A DNA stretch of 64,000 nt from Ascoidea asiatica (Eukaryota; Ascomycota; Saccharomycetes; Ascoideales; Ascoideaceae). Positions 10,168 to 22,049 of this stretch are shown here, one piece after another. Position numbers and translations under genes: made by a program. The stretch's first letter is position 1. Every line of letters starts with the position of its first letter. The stretch lies in assembly GCA_001600695.1 (NCBI GenBank), contig BCKQ01000001.1:1168432-1232431 (forward strand), given 5' to 3'. The notes under the pieces are model-generated. The model was given only the letters and a program-made list of their open reading frames with translations, had not been told where the DNA came from and ran no database searches.

Positions 10168-12618
10168 ATGTCTTCAACTTTAGATCCTGCAAAATCTCCT
10201 TCAATTTCATTTCCTACAACTTCAAATTCTTTAAATCCAATAAATTCTCCAATTTCTCAAATTTCTCAAAATTCTCCTATTTCTTTAAATCAAAATAATA
10301 AAAATGATTTAACTATAAAAGTTAATAATGATAACAATGAATCTAAAGAAGAATCTAAAGATAAAAATGAAATAAAACCTTCTACTCCTTCAAAAACTTC
10401 TCCTTCAAATCCTTCTTTAACGCCTTCTGTTGATTTAAATGATCCAAAAATTAAAAATGTTTTAATTTCTGATTATTCTTTAGATTTATTATTAACAAAA
10501 TTAAAAAAATCAATAAATATTTGTGATGAAATTTCTAAATTTTTTAAAAAAAAAGCAAATTTAAATTTAGAATATATTGATCATTTAAAAAAAACTATAA
10601 ATCAATTAAAATCTTCTTTAAAAGATCCAAGTTTAAATGATATCATAACATCATCATCATCTTCAACAACATCTTCAACAACTAATAATAATAATTCTAA
10701 CTCTAATAATATAAATACAAATAGTAATATTGATAGTTTTAATTTAAAATTTATAAATTTATTATCTTTTGATGATAAATTATATAGTGTTAATCATTCT
10801 TTTATAACTTCTTTAATTAAAATTTCAAATGATTTAAATGATTTAAAAGAAATTTATATCAAAAAACGTAAAATTTTAAAAGATGAATCAAAAAAACATG
10901 AAAAAGATTATTTAGATTCAATTAATCATGCAAATAAAGCAAAACAAAAATATTATCAAATTTCAAATGATTTAGAAAAATTAAAAACAAATGATCCAAC
11001 TAAATTAAATAAATTAAATTTAGCTATAAGAGGTAAAGCAAATAAAAATTTACAACAATTAGAAAATGATTTAATGATTAAATTAAATATTTTAAATAAT
11101 GATTATAAATTAAAATCAAATCAATGTATTTTAAAACAAAAAAATTTATTAAATATTATTAGACCAAATTATTCAAATAATTTAAAAAATTATATTTTAT
11201 CTTTAAATTTATCTGTAAATTTAAAATTACAAGAATATTCAAATTTACAAGAATCTTTATTATTACATTCCGCAATTACCATTTCTCCATTACAATCAAA
11301 TAAAAATACAATTAAATCAATTGTTATGTCAATAGATGTTGAAAAAGATTTATATAATTATTTAATTAAAAATTCAAAAAAATTATATAAATCTGAATTA
11401 AATCCAATTCAATATAAAACTCATCCATTTTTTACAAATCATCAAGATAATTTAAATTCTCATAAAAAATCTCATTCAAAATCAAATTCAAATACTTTTT
11501 CAATAAATCATTCTCATACTAAATCTTCTTCAAATTCAATATTATCAAATGATATTTCTTCAAAACCAATTCCAAATATACCCATAAGTAGTAATTTAAC
11601 TCCAAATTTAAATTCAAATACAAATACAAATTCAAATTCAAATGCTTTCAGTAGTTCAGTAATATCTCAAACTGCTCCTTTAAATCCTCATTTTACTGGT
11701 GATACAATTGATCCAAATTTAGATACTATTAAAAAAATTACTACTGATATTGATAATAATAAAGATAGTTCTTTTCCAACTATCACTACTTCTTTAGATC
11801 CATTAAAAAGTAGTACTAATACAACTAATACACTTGATACAAATTACACTTCTATTAATAATAATGATAATACTTTAACTAATAATCCATTTTCAATCTC
11901 TCAATTTTCTGCTCTTAATAATATACCTGAAAATAATTTTTCAAATCATTCAAATCTTGGTATATCAATTGATCCATTACCTGGAATTATTATACCTAGT
12001 GAAAAAAATTTCAAAACTTTCAATGTTCCAATTGAAAATTTAATTATTGAAGAAAATTTTGTACCATATATTGTTAAATATTGTATACATTTAATTGATT
12101 TATATGGTTTAAATATCGAAGGTTTATATAGAACTTCTGGAAATTCTTTAAAAGTTCAAGAATTAAAAGAATCTATAAATAATAATCCAAACAATATCAT
12201 TCAAATTATTCCAAAAGATACTAATAATATCATTGATGGTGATATTTATATTATAACTTCATTATTAAAATCTTTTTTCTTAAATTTACCTGAACCTTTA
12301 TTAACTGAAAATTTATATCAAAGATTTATAGATGCTGCTAAATCTCCTGTTCTTGATATGAGAATTAAAAAATTACATCAAATTGTTTTTGAATTACCTG
12401 ATGCGCCTTATTGGACTTTAAGAGCTTTGTTATTTCATTTTAGAAGAGTTGCTCAAAATCAAGATATTAATAGAATGACTGCTTCAAATATTGCTATTGT
12501 TTGGGGTCCAACTCTTTTATCTAAAAATATTGATAATCCAGAAGAAAAAAGTTATCAAGGTAAAGTTATTGAATATTTAATGTTTGCTGCTGATACAATT
12601 TTCGATTCCGAAGATTAA
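10168..12618 (+). CDS. RGD1: Rgd1-like F-BAR and RhoGAP protein
   Basis: An 816-residue Rho GTPase-activating protein. Residues about 95-390 form a helical F-BAR region that should bind phosphoinositide membranes at sites of polarised growth. There follows a Ser/Asn/Pro-rich linker and a RhoGAP domain at about 620-812. The GAP domain has the arginine finger Arg655 in GLYRTSG, the PEPLL motif, and RMTASNIAIVWGPTLL near the end. Family members act on Rho3 and Rho4 in S. cerevisiae. There is no DEP domain, which separates it from Rgd2. S. cerevisiae Rgd1 is 666 residues; the extra length here lies in the Ser-rich N terminus and the linker. It is divergent from the J-protein gene and convergent with the first zinc-cluster factor. 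Confidence 0.88.
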   Translation: MSSTLDPAKSPSISFPTTSNSLNPINSPISQISQNSPISLNQNNKNDLTIKVNNDNNESKEESKDKNEIKPSTPSKTSPSNPSLTPSVDLNDPKIKNVLISDYSLDLLLTKLKKSINICDEISKFFKKKANLNLEYIDHLKKTINQLKSSLKDPSLNDIITSSSSSTTSSTTNNNNSNSNNINTNSNIDSFNLKFINLLSFDDKLYSVNHSFITSLIKISNDLNDLKEIYIKKRKILKDESKKHEKDYLDSINHANKAKQKYYQISNDLEKLKTNDPTKLNKLNLAIRGKANKNLQQLENDLMIKLNILNNDYKLKSNQCILKQKNLLNIIRPNYSNNLKNYILSLNLSVNLKLQEYSNLQESLLLHSAITISPLQSNKNTIKSIVMSIDVEKDLYNYLIKNSKKLYKSELNPIQYKTHPFFTNHQDNLNSHKKSHSKSNSNTFSINHSHTKSSSNSILSNDISSKPIPNIPISSNLTPNLNSNTNTNSNSNAFSSSVISQTAPLNPHFTGDTIDPNLDTIKKITTDIDNNKDSSFPTITTSLDPLKSSTNTTNTLDTNYTSINNNDNTLTNNPFSISQFSALNNIPENNFSNHSNLGISIDPLPGIIIPSEKNFKTFNVPIENLIIEENFVPYIVKYCIHLIDLYGLNIEGLYRTSGNSLKVQELKESINNNPNNIIQIIPKDTNNIIDGDIYIITSLLKSFFLNLPEPLLTENLYQRFIDAAKSPVLDMRIKKLHQIVFELPDAPYWTLRALLFHFRRVAQNQDINRMTASNIAIVWGPTLLSKNIDNPEEKSYQGKVIEYLMFAADTIFDSED

Positions 12619-12868
12619 TCAATTCGTTTATATGGTTTTTTTAGGAAAAAATGATATCAAATTTTGTAACCTATAATAAATTTTAGTTATTAACTTGTTC
12701 TTCTTTTTACTCTTATTTAGCTTTTCTACAATACTTTTTTTTTTTTTTTCAAATTATTTTTATATTATTCGTTCTCTTTCCTTTAAAGCTTCTTTATCAT
12801 TCTCTTCAATATAGTACATTCTTAACTTATATACTTAATTTTTCAAAAACTTTTTATTATCAAATTTT

Positions 12869-15800
12869 CTACAGACTTAGATTACCTAAAAGTTTAATTA
12901 ATTCATAATCATCATCCATTTCATACAGAAAGAACTTATCCGAAAACCTTTCAAAGAAGTTTTCATGATTTGAAGTTTTTTCATAAAAATTTAATATACA
13001 TAATCTCTCAAAATAAAATTCTCTTAGCGTTTTATCATTAATTAAATCTCCTTCAATTCCATAGAAAAAGTCAAGCGATTTTTTTTCATAATTATAAAAA
13101 TCAGGATAATAATCTAAATTTGGTAAAAACCCTTCTTTGGTTATGGTGAAATTTGTTTCTTTCAAAAATTTCTCAACATCAATTTTGTCATTAACCAAAT
13201 CTTTACCTTCTTCTGAATATTTCCCACTATTTTTTTCATGAAATTTTTTTAAATTCATATCTTCATTAATTTTTAGATCTCTTAAATTATAAATAAGCTG
13301 GTCTCTTATTGAATATTTATCTGATTCATATTTTTTTCTTTCTCCTTGTTTTAAGTGTGGATAATTTTCTGCTTTAATTATATTCTGAGAAAAACTAATA
13401 ATCTCTTTTTCAGGTAATTTAATCTTTCTTTCCTCTACTTTTGTATGTCTCGTTTTCCTTTTTTTTGAATAGGGTTTATGAAATCTTATACCTCTAGAAT
13501 ATATTTCGTTTCTAACAGTGAAAAATGTTTCAATTCTCAAAAAATATATTGCCAAATATTTTAACTGTGAAATTTCATCTTCAGTTATGTTTAAGTCGTT
13601 TATAATAGAAGTAGGATTTGGATTAGTATTTTTCTTCAAACTTGTTGGATCCACTATATTTAAAAAATCTTCATAGATGTAAGAATCATGAGAGCAACAA
13701 TTTTCTAAAGGTCCTTTAAAATCGGAAAAAGAAAGATATGAAATTTCTGGAAAAACAGCATCTAATGCTCTAGAAATTGAATGCCATAAATGAAGATATA
13801 TTTTTTCTAAAAGAGAGCTGGTTCTTTTCCTTTTCAAAGGGCTGAAATTTTTTGAAGTCCCAATAAAAGAAATATTATAAAACTGAGGTGGAAAACTGCT
13901 TAACCAACTGGCTTGTAATAAATGATATATACGAGGTGGAAACTCATTGATTTTATTTTCTTCTTTAAATTTGCAAATCTCGATTGCTTTTTTAATAAAA
14001 TAAATTAACTTTTTATATCTTACGTAATAGTCAATATAATTTGTCTGCTTCCAAAAGTTAGTGTTATTCAAATATATGAGCTTGACTAAAAATGGCTCTA
14101 GAATTTCCAATTTATCTAAAATTTCATTCAATACTCTAAAATTTATGACAGTTATATATTTTCCTACAATTAGGGCAGAGGGTCCTTGAGAATTATAACT
14201 TGAAAATATCTTTAAGCCTTCCTCAACATTTGTTAAAGCATTAAGAACTGGAGTAAGAAATTCTTTTCTTTTTTCTGCTGTATTTTGAGTGCAAAAGGAT
14301 AAAGTATCAAAATTTGGAATAAAATCGAAAAACTTTTCAGCTGTTGAACGATTTATCAGTCTATCACAAAAATTAAGTGAAGAACAGTGCCATTTTTCTA
14401 TCAACAATATGGTATCAAAACGCAAACTGTCCATTAGAGATTTCAACCTGTCATCATCATTGATTTTTTTAAAATAATACTTAGTATTAAATCTAAAATA
14501 TGTAGAGCAAGTTATGAGTAATTGAATTAGTATATTATTGTTGGATGTCAAAATTTTTCTCACAATTAAATTAATTTTAAGAGACAACTTGTATGAGTAT
14601 GAAGACAATTGTTTTAAATAAATTTTCAAATTATTTTCTCTCTTATTGAGCATCAATATTTTTTTTTCATTTTTTGAATCATAATTAGATTCAAGTGACT
14701 TTTTCAAACCCAGAATTAATTGAAGCTGATTCGAAAATTCACTTAATAGATGATTTGTGGAAAATGAAATTACAGTAAGAAAAAAGATCTCCCATTCACT
14801 TGCATTTCCTTTAGAAAAAGAAGAATATAAAATAAAATCTGAGCGTCCATGTGATAAAAGCCTATAAAGGCCATGCATATTTGTTTCATCGATTTGGCTT
14901 GATGGTGTGATTAAATCGTCTAAAAGTAAAAATGAGGTATTGGTTTTCATAGGATCGTAGGACTTGATTTTGAAAGAGGTTTTTTTTTCCTTTATAATTT
15001 TTTCATATTTATTGGATGGTGGAACTGAGTTTGTAGAATTGAGTGGTATAGCTGAATTTTCTTTATTAAGTATATTGATTAGATTCATTGGATTGTTTTT
15101 GGCTCGAGAATTGGAAGATCTATGTCTAAGAGTAGCTGAGAAGGTTACAACTTTTTCTGGAGAAATCTCTCGAGTTATCTGATCTTTCTGATTTACTAAA
15201 ATTTTAGAAGTGTGCGAAGATTTCGTTCCTGGATTGGAAATTGAGCTTGAATTAAAAATTTCAAAAGGGGTTGTAATTGAATGAGGAACAGAAGTTAAAC
15301 CAGAACTAGAGATATAATTTGATTTAGTATTATGAAGAGATTTTGAAGTTGAGGTTGAAATTGGACTTAAAATCGGAGTTGAAATTGGAGTTGAAACTGG
15401 TTTTGAAAGAAGTTCTGAAAGAGTATTTTGAAAAATGATTAAGGATGTTGTTGGAGATTTAGAATTTGAACTTTCAGCATTGAGATTTGAAATAGAATTT
15501 GAAACTCTAGCTTCATTGCTTGTATTAATCCCCGGGGTAGAAAGAGATTTAACTGAATCTGTATTTTGAATGAGATGTGGTGTAAAATTCAGTCCAGTTT
15601 GCACATTTGAGGGAATGATTGAGGGATCTTGATGAATTTCTTTTTCAAAATAATTACTGTTTTTTATGTTAACTTTGGTGTCTATAGTTTCAATTTTCTG
15701 AGAATTTGAGTAAAACTGTTGATGCGAAAACTGTTGATTTGATAGACTTTTTGAATCATTATAATTTTGGTAGTTCGAAGATGGAATGCTATTAGAATAT

Positions 15801-16835
15801 CTAAATTCTTGATTAGAATTCATTGAACTATAGTTTAAAGTAGAATAACTATCTGAGATTTGATTATTTGATATTTTCAGTAAAGGTGGAGGATTTGGAG
15901 GGTTGAAAGGTTGGGGAATATGAAAATTTTCAGATGGATATTCATGAGTATGTTCAACTAAAGGTCGATTATGATTGAATGCTGAGAACTGATCTGGAAA
16001 TTTGTTTGGAGCTTGATTTGAAAATTGATTTGAAAATTGATCTTGGGGTTGATTTTGAGATTGATTTAAGAATTGACTTGGATTTGAATTTGGATTTTGA
16101 GTATGAAATTGATTCTGATTCGGAGGATGAGAGCTAATTGAAGAATAATTCAAATATGAGTAGGGATTTTGATGAGATTTAGAGAAATTAGGAACACTTT
16201 GCGAGATCTGATTTGATTGAGAAGGACCTTGAGAATAAGGAACCTGAGAAGAATTAACTTGATAGTAAGATGTATTTGAAGAATTATATTCACTTTGATA
16301 AATATTCGGATTATTTTGAAATTTTTGAGAATTAGAATAATTTTGATGCTGTTGTAGGTAAATATTATTAGAATTGTTAGATATTATTGGAAAATCATTC
16401 ATGGAATAAGATTTTGTTATATTTGAAATTGGAAATTGATTATTATTAAGAGACTGATTTTGATAAAAAGGTATATTAGGGGTAATTAAATTTTGATTTA
16501 TTGGGATTGTTTGAAGATTATTATTATAAGCATTTAAAATTTCATTACTTTTTAAAATTAAATTTCTTTTTCTTTGAATATTATTCAATTCCTCTTGAGA
16601 TAAATCTAAATAGGAACATTTTAATTTTTGTAATTCATGATTTAAAAATCTATGAACATTTGTTTCATTGAATCTTTGACATCTAATACATTCTGGCAAA
16701 GATTCATCACATTTTATTCTTCTTTTTTTGCATTGTAAACATCCTAATTTTGAGTTTGTATGTTTTTTTCTTTTTTTCAACCCATTTACAAGAAAATTAC
16801 TATTCTTACCATCATTATTATTATTGTTGTTATTG

Positions 16836-16866
<31 letters not shown>

Positions 16867-16927
16867 AAATGTTATTCGGAAGAGATAAATTACTTGAAGC
16901 GGGAGTATTATATGAATTGAAAGACAT
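12869..16927 (-). CDS. Zn2Cys6 transcription factor 1 of tandem trio
   Basis: A 1352-residue fungal zinc-cluster regulator. The DNA-binding cluster uses Cys63, 66, 73, 80, 83 and 104 in GCLQCKKRRIKCDESLPEC, preceded by a basic stretch and followed by CSYLDLSQEEL. The gap between Cys5 and Cys6 is 20 residues, much longer than the usual 5-9. An Asn homopolymer (22-38) and a long Asn/Gln/Ser-rich region (about 110-560) precede a helical regulatory domain. C-terminal blocks shared with the next two genes are PEISYLSFSDF, IKLPEKEIISF, KAENYPHLK and the terminal LDYYPDFYNYE. I cannot assign an orthologue or target. It is the largest of the three and has 2.3 kb of gene-free DNA upstream. A CTG codon occurs near the C terminus (12926-12928). 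Confidence 0.88.
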
Positions 16928-19232
16928 TACTATTATATACTTTAATAATAAAGATTGATTAAAAATTAATTGAGATTAAACTTAAGACTTGGAATTCAAA
17001 TAAATGAATGAATATTGAATAGGGAAAAACACTATACTTTTATTTGTTGTTTACAAACAAAAGTAAACAATAGACTGAATAAATTGTGCAGTAAATACGT
17101 ATATGTTTTATACAGTATATTATTTACAATATATTATATATTTATAAAAGAATTTTTATCATGGAAGCTTTTGAATATTTGTTATTTTTATTGGAGTCAA
17201 GTTGAAGAATTTTTGTTTTGTCTTTCTTGATCATATATGTAGAATTTGAAGAATAATATAATATAATATTTTAACATTAAAAATGATATATTAGCAGGCA
17301 AAAAGATCTGCTGTAAAGTGAATTCATTCAGTTCATATTAAGAGTTGCAGGAGATTGGTAAGCAACAACAATATCTAAAAAGCTTTCAACTGCTTTTTTT
17401 GCTTAAAAAGATTATCGATTTTTGAATATTGGAATTTAATTTCTAAAATTTGAAATTTGAAATTTGAAATTTAAAATTCAAATACTAATATTTTACTTTG
17501 AATTTCTTAAATGAAACATAGTTGAAATGAATTTACATTAATCTGTTTCCTAAGGATATCAATAATTAGTAATTAATTAGTAAATGGAAAAATAATTACA
17601 GTTTCATTGTGCAAAATACTCAGATATAAGTAAAGTTTATTGTATTTTGAAGATTTATGAGAACAATACATAATTAGCACTAGTAATAAAACGTACTGTA
17701 TTATACTGTTACTTAGAATAATAAAATTGGATTCAAACTAACAACGAGTTGGAAACTTGTCTTGCCAGTAAGAATATAAATAAAGTATTTTTCACTTTGA
17801 ATTAAGCTGAGAAGAGAGTAGTTTCACTGTAAAATAACTTTCACTGGGAAAGTTCGAGCCAATTGGCACAATAAAAACATAAAATACTTGAATTGAAATC
17901 AATCCTTGAAAAAATCATCTACTTTGCCAATTGCATTTGGATTGACTTCCAATACGAGTAGAAACCTGCTTTGATCCAAAAAAAGGCCAAAGATATTGCA
18001 ATAAATGTCTGACTACTACAGTTTATTTTCATTCTCCAGAACATTATTTGTAACTACTTGTGGTGTTGAAAGTGAGAAATATATTAATACCACAAATATA
18101 CAAAAAAATATTGAACAGAACAGAATGGAATGCTTGAAAGTGTGAATAAACACTAGAATAAACACTGGAATAAGAATAACCACAGGAGTCTTTATATGCA
18201 CAAAAACTCATTCTCGCGTACACTGATACTCAGGCACAATAGGCAAATTTCATTTCTCCCGAAAAAAAACGGTTGCTGTGGGAAGACTCGGGAAGAGGCA
18301 AACAATTTTCCTGCATGTAAAAGCAATTCAGAGCTTCCTAAACCTAGTCCCACAGTTACCCGCGGTTGTTTTTCAGCCACTTTTTCTGTAAAACAAAATT
18401 TATTAAGTTGTTCTGGCGGCTTTTTATGGTGAACAATACTTACGGAATGCGGCAAAAATTATACCGATTCAATGTTCTTCCGTTTTAAACCAGAACTTTT
18501 ATTTTAAAGGATGAAACCATATTCCGCATATTTCTTGGGGGGCGTCTTAATGAAATTTTAAAACTTAAAATTAAGAAAATGTCACTGCGGTACTATAGAA
18601 TTCGAATTTTGGCAGGCTTATGTTGAATATACTTTTTTACGGTAAGCTGGAGTAGAAGTTGGAACAAATAAGCCACATAAATTGATATTTTTTACTACTA
18701 TGAGTCATGTGACCATATACTGTTTCGATAAATATGTCATAAATGCTTACACGTGATAATTTTTTTCAACTAAACAATTGTCACATGATTACAGTGGCTT
18801 TATCTCTCTTTTAAATTTATCGTTGTCGGTTTCTTTTGGTTTCTGAGTACCCAGATGGGGTGAATTCTGTACACAGTACAATAGTGCACTGCTCTATAAC
18901 TTTGAAATTTTTAGTTTAATTATTTTATTGGATTTTATGTTAAGTATATTTAACATAATTGCATTTTTGATGTATTAACATTACCAATTCTGTATAATAA
19001 ACTGTATCTATATTCAAAGTTATCTTTTTCAAAAAATCTGAATAAGTAAATGAAATCATTGTTTGAAGATGTTTTGATTCTTTTTCACTTGATTGCTAAA
19101 TCAGTAAAAGTATGAACAGTTATAATCTACTTTATACTTGAAATAAAAAAAGAAACACTTTTCCTCCAATTTTATCTGTCTTCAATTCTTCAAGTTTTCC
19201 AAAGTGTATTAACTCTATTTTTCTAACCAAAA
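16928..19232. promoter_or_regulatory. Long gene-free region upstream of TF1
   Basis: About 2.3 kb between the start of TF1 and the end of TF2. There is no credible protein gene. A GC-richer patch at about 18230-18440 holds TTACCCGCGG (a Reb1-type TTACCCG). Near 18700-18790 are three CACRTG-type E-boxes. The first 900 bases next to TF1 are AT-rich with TTGAAATTTGAAATTTGAAA repeats at about 17450-17470. Length and content suggest a complex promoter; a short non-coding RNA cannot be excluded. Confidence 0.5.
18704..18788. promoter_or_regulatory. Cluster of three Cbf1-type E-boxes
   Basis: GTCATGTGAC (18704-18713), CACGTGAT (18750-18757) and GTCACATGAT (18780-18789) lie within 90 bases. All fit the RTCACRTG core on one strand or the other. 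They are 1.8 kb upstream of TF1 and 0.45 kb beyond the TF2 stop codon. Confidence 0.55.
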
Positions 19233-22049
19233 TTATAATTTCCTTTCATTATTTTTTCCAAGTTCATTACAAAGATCATTAATGAATGAATTCTCCCACT
19301 TTTTATCATTTTCAAATCCTTTAATAAGCTTTTCTGCAATCCCATTATGATACCAATTTTCTTGTGAATGTCTGAAAATTTCTGCTTTATCAATATAAAA
19401 TTTGGTTGCTGTTTCTTTTCTTAAAACTTGTGTTTGTAATCCACTAATTTTACTTTTACTTCTTTTTTCATACTCATAAAGATTAGGTGAATAATCTTTT
19501 TCAAATATCATTCCTTTTTCATTAATTGTAAAATCATTTAAAATTAAATATTTCTCAATATTATCCTCTTCTTCATTTATGTTCATTTCAATTTCTACCT
19601 TTTTTTTGCTCTTTTCTTCAATTTCAATATCTTCATCAATTGATATATGTAAATTATTTAAATCAAACATTAATTCTTCTGTAAAGTCACAATCTTTATT
19701 TTCTCCAATTTCATTGAAAACCTCTTCATCAATCTTTATTATATTATTAAAGTTATTATTATTACTATCCTTAACAATTTTCCCTCTAATATGAGGATAA
19801 TTCTCTGCTTTAATAAAAGTTTTTTTGAACTCAATTATTTCTTTTTCTGGTACTCGAATTTTTCTACTCTCAAATCTTTTATGTGGTTCATCATATTTGA
19901 ATAAATTAGTACAATAATTATTATTCAATTTTAAACCTCTTGTATATAATTCAGTTCTTGTGGCATAAAAATGATGCATTCTTAAAAAATATACTGCAAA
20001 AAATCTTAATTTATTATAGTCTTTTGAATTAAACTCTAAATCATTGATAATTTTTATATTTTTACTATCCTTTTTGTTAATATCTTTATTATCATAAATA
20101 ATATTAAGTAATCCGTCAAATTCATGAATATTAAAAGGTTCTAAACAAACATGAGTAGCCATAAAATCTGAATAATATAAATATGAAACCTCAGGAAATA
20201 TATTATAAAGTAAACTTGATAATGCATACCAAAATAAATAAAATACTTTTTGAATTACTTCACTTAATTTTCTTTCTTTGGAAAGATAATTATATTTCTT
20301 ACCTGTTTCTCCTATATTATGGACATCATTATGACGAATGATTGATATATTAAAAGTTTCCGGAGGAAAAATTTGATACCATTTACTTAAAAGTAAAAAA
20401 TATACACAGCTTGGTAATTCAATAACATTTTTCTCATTTTTTGCTTTACAAGTACTCAAAAGATCTATTAAAAATAAAATTAATTTATCCAATGAAAATA
20501 ATGATTTAAATAATGGAATTCGAGAGAAATGAAATTTTAAGCTATCACCTGTATTGATTGAATTGAAAGCTTTTATTAGTAATATTTTAAAATCTTTTAA
20601 AATATTTATTACTTCATATAAAACATTATAATCAGTTGGAGTAACATAATGTCTTAATATCAAAGATAAAACCCCTTGAGAATAAAACTTGGAAATAAAT
20701 TTTGAACCTTTTGAAGGATCAAAAAAGAATTTTGCTAATGAATTCATATCTTTGAAATGAGAAATTAAATCTAAATCGTAATTGTCAAAATCTTCATCAT
20801 TATTATTATTATTGGAAGATTTATTTTCTGAGAGATTTTGATTATTTTTTATCAAATTTGAGATTGATAAATTATTATAGGAATAGTTTTTAGAATTTGA
20901 ATTAACAACTTTATGCCAATTTTCAACAAAACCTAATAACCCATTACTATAAGTATTAGCAGAAATATAAATATAATCATCATTTAATTTATTTTGATTA
21001 AAAAATAAACATCTGTGATTTGTAAAAGACCAACAAGCTATAATATCATCAAAATCACTTTTTTTATTAGTTTGTAAAGCTTCAACAGTTGCTTCAATTG
21101 AATGATCTAAATAATAAGAAGAAAAATGATCAATTATTAATAAATCTTTATCAAGCTTCTTGAGTTTTGCATTGAAATAATGTATGATTTTATTCAGAGT
21201 AGTTTCTTTATTAAATTTTTCTAAAAAGGAGACATAAAGTTTAATTTTATCCTTTAAATTTTTAAATTGAACATACAAATATTGAATACTGAAAGAAGTC
21301 AAGATTGAATTACTTAACTTATTTGGAATCGAATCAGGATTTGATAAAGTTTGTAACAAAGTATTATCTATAATATAATAGCAAATAAATCTAAATAAAC
21401 CATGAAGATCAGTTGAGTTTAATATTGGTAGAATTTTGAAAGTATCGATGGAGTAGTTTTTTGAAAAATAATAAATATGATAATCTTTTGGGTACCTTTT
21501 GACTTTGAAAGTGAACTTTTTCTTTTCTTGTTTCTTTTCTTGATTTTGATTTTGAACAGATTTTAAAATTGGAATAGAAACTGGAGTTGAAACTGAACCT
21601 TGAATTGAAACTGGATTTGAATTTTGAATAGAACTAGTAATATTCATAGGTTTCTTATGTTTAGGTGCAATTGAAACTTTTCTACTTTCATTGGTAATAT
21701 TCAGATTTGTATCAGTATTTTGCATATTTTGCGCTTTTTTGATTTTGAAAGTGTTAATTTCTTCATCAGTTAGGGAAAGATAGGAACAAGATAACAGATT
21801 ATTATTAGTAATGTTTTTTAAAATATTACTATTATACCTTTTACAATTATTACATTCAGGTAAGATTTCATCACATTTAATTCTTCTTGTTTTACACTGT
21901 TGACAACCTAATCTTGAGTTTTTATGTTTTTTTCTATATTGAGTTTTATTTCCAACTCTGAAAGAATGAAGGCCAGAATTAATTGAGTCATTATTATTGG
22001 TATTAATATTGAAATTGTTTATATTATTATTATTATTGATATTATCCAT
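19233..22049 (-). CDS. Zn2Cys6 transcription factor 2 of tandem trio
   Basis: A 938-residue zinc-cluster regulator and paralogue of its two neighbours. The cluster uses Cys49, 52, 59, 66, 69 and 88 in GCQQCKTRRIKCDEILPEC, with an 18-residue Cys5-Cys6 loop, then CSYLSLTDEEI. Shared C-terminal blocks are FPEVSYLYYSDFMATH, IRVPEKEIIEF, KAENYPHIRG, YLILNDFTINEKG and YSPNLYEYE. It lacks the very long Gln/Asn region of TF1, so it may be closest to the ancestral size. Upstream it has 0.84 kb before TF3. Target genes cannot be predicted from sequence. Being nuclear and DNA-binding is established for the family; specificity is unknown. Confidence 0.87.
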   Translation of the reverse strand: MDNINNNNNINNFNINTNNNDSINSGLHSFRVGNKTQYRKKHKNSRLGCQQCKTRRIKCDEILPECNNCKRYNSNILKNITNNNLLSCSYLSLTDEEINTFKIKKAQNMQNTDTNLNITNESRKVSIAPKHKKPMNITSSIQNSNPVSIQGSVSTPVSIPILKSVQNQNQEKKQEKKKFTFKVKRYPKDYHIYYFSKNYSIDTFKILPILNSTDLHGLFRFICYYIIDNTLLQTLSNPDSIPNKLSNSILTSFSIQYLYVQFKNLKDKIKLYVSFLEKFNKETTLNKIIHYFNAKLKKLDKDLLIIDHFSSYYLDHSIEATVEALQTNKKSDFDDIIACWSFTNHRCLFFNQNKLNDDYIYISANTYSNGLLGFVENWHKVVNSNSKNYSYNNLSISNLIKNNQNLSENKSSNNNNNDEDFDNYDLDLISHFKDMNSLAKFFFDPSKGSKFISKFYSQGVLSLILRHYVTPTDYNVLYEVINILKDFKILLIKAFNSINTGDSLKFHFSRIPLFKSLFSLDKLILFLIDLLSTCKAKNEKNVIELPSCVYFLLLSKWYQIFPPETFNISIIRHNDVHNIGETGKKYNYLSKERKLSEVIQKVFYLFWYALSSLLYNIFPEVSYLYYSDFMATHVCLEPFNIHEFDGLLNIIYDNKDINKKDSKNIKIINDLEFNSKDYNKLRFFAVYFLRMHHFYATRTELYTRGLKLNNNYCTNLFKYDEPHKRFESRKIRVPEKEIIEFKKTFIKAENYPHIRGKIVKDSNNNNFNNIIKIDEEVFNEIGENKDCDFTEELMFDLNNLHISIDEDIEIEEKSKKKVEIEMNINEEEDNIEKYLILNDFTINEKGMIFEKDYSPNLYEYEKRSKSKISGLQTQVLRKETATKFYIDKAEIFRHSQENWYHNGIAEKLIKGFENDKKWENSFINDLCNELGKNNERKL

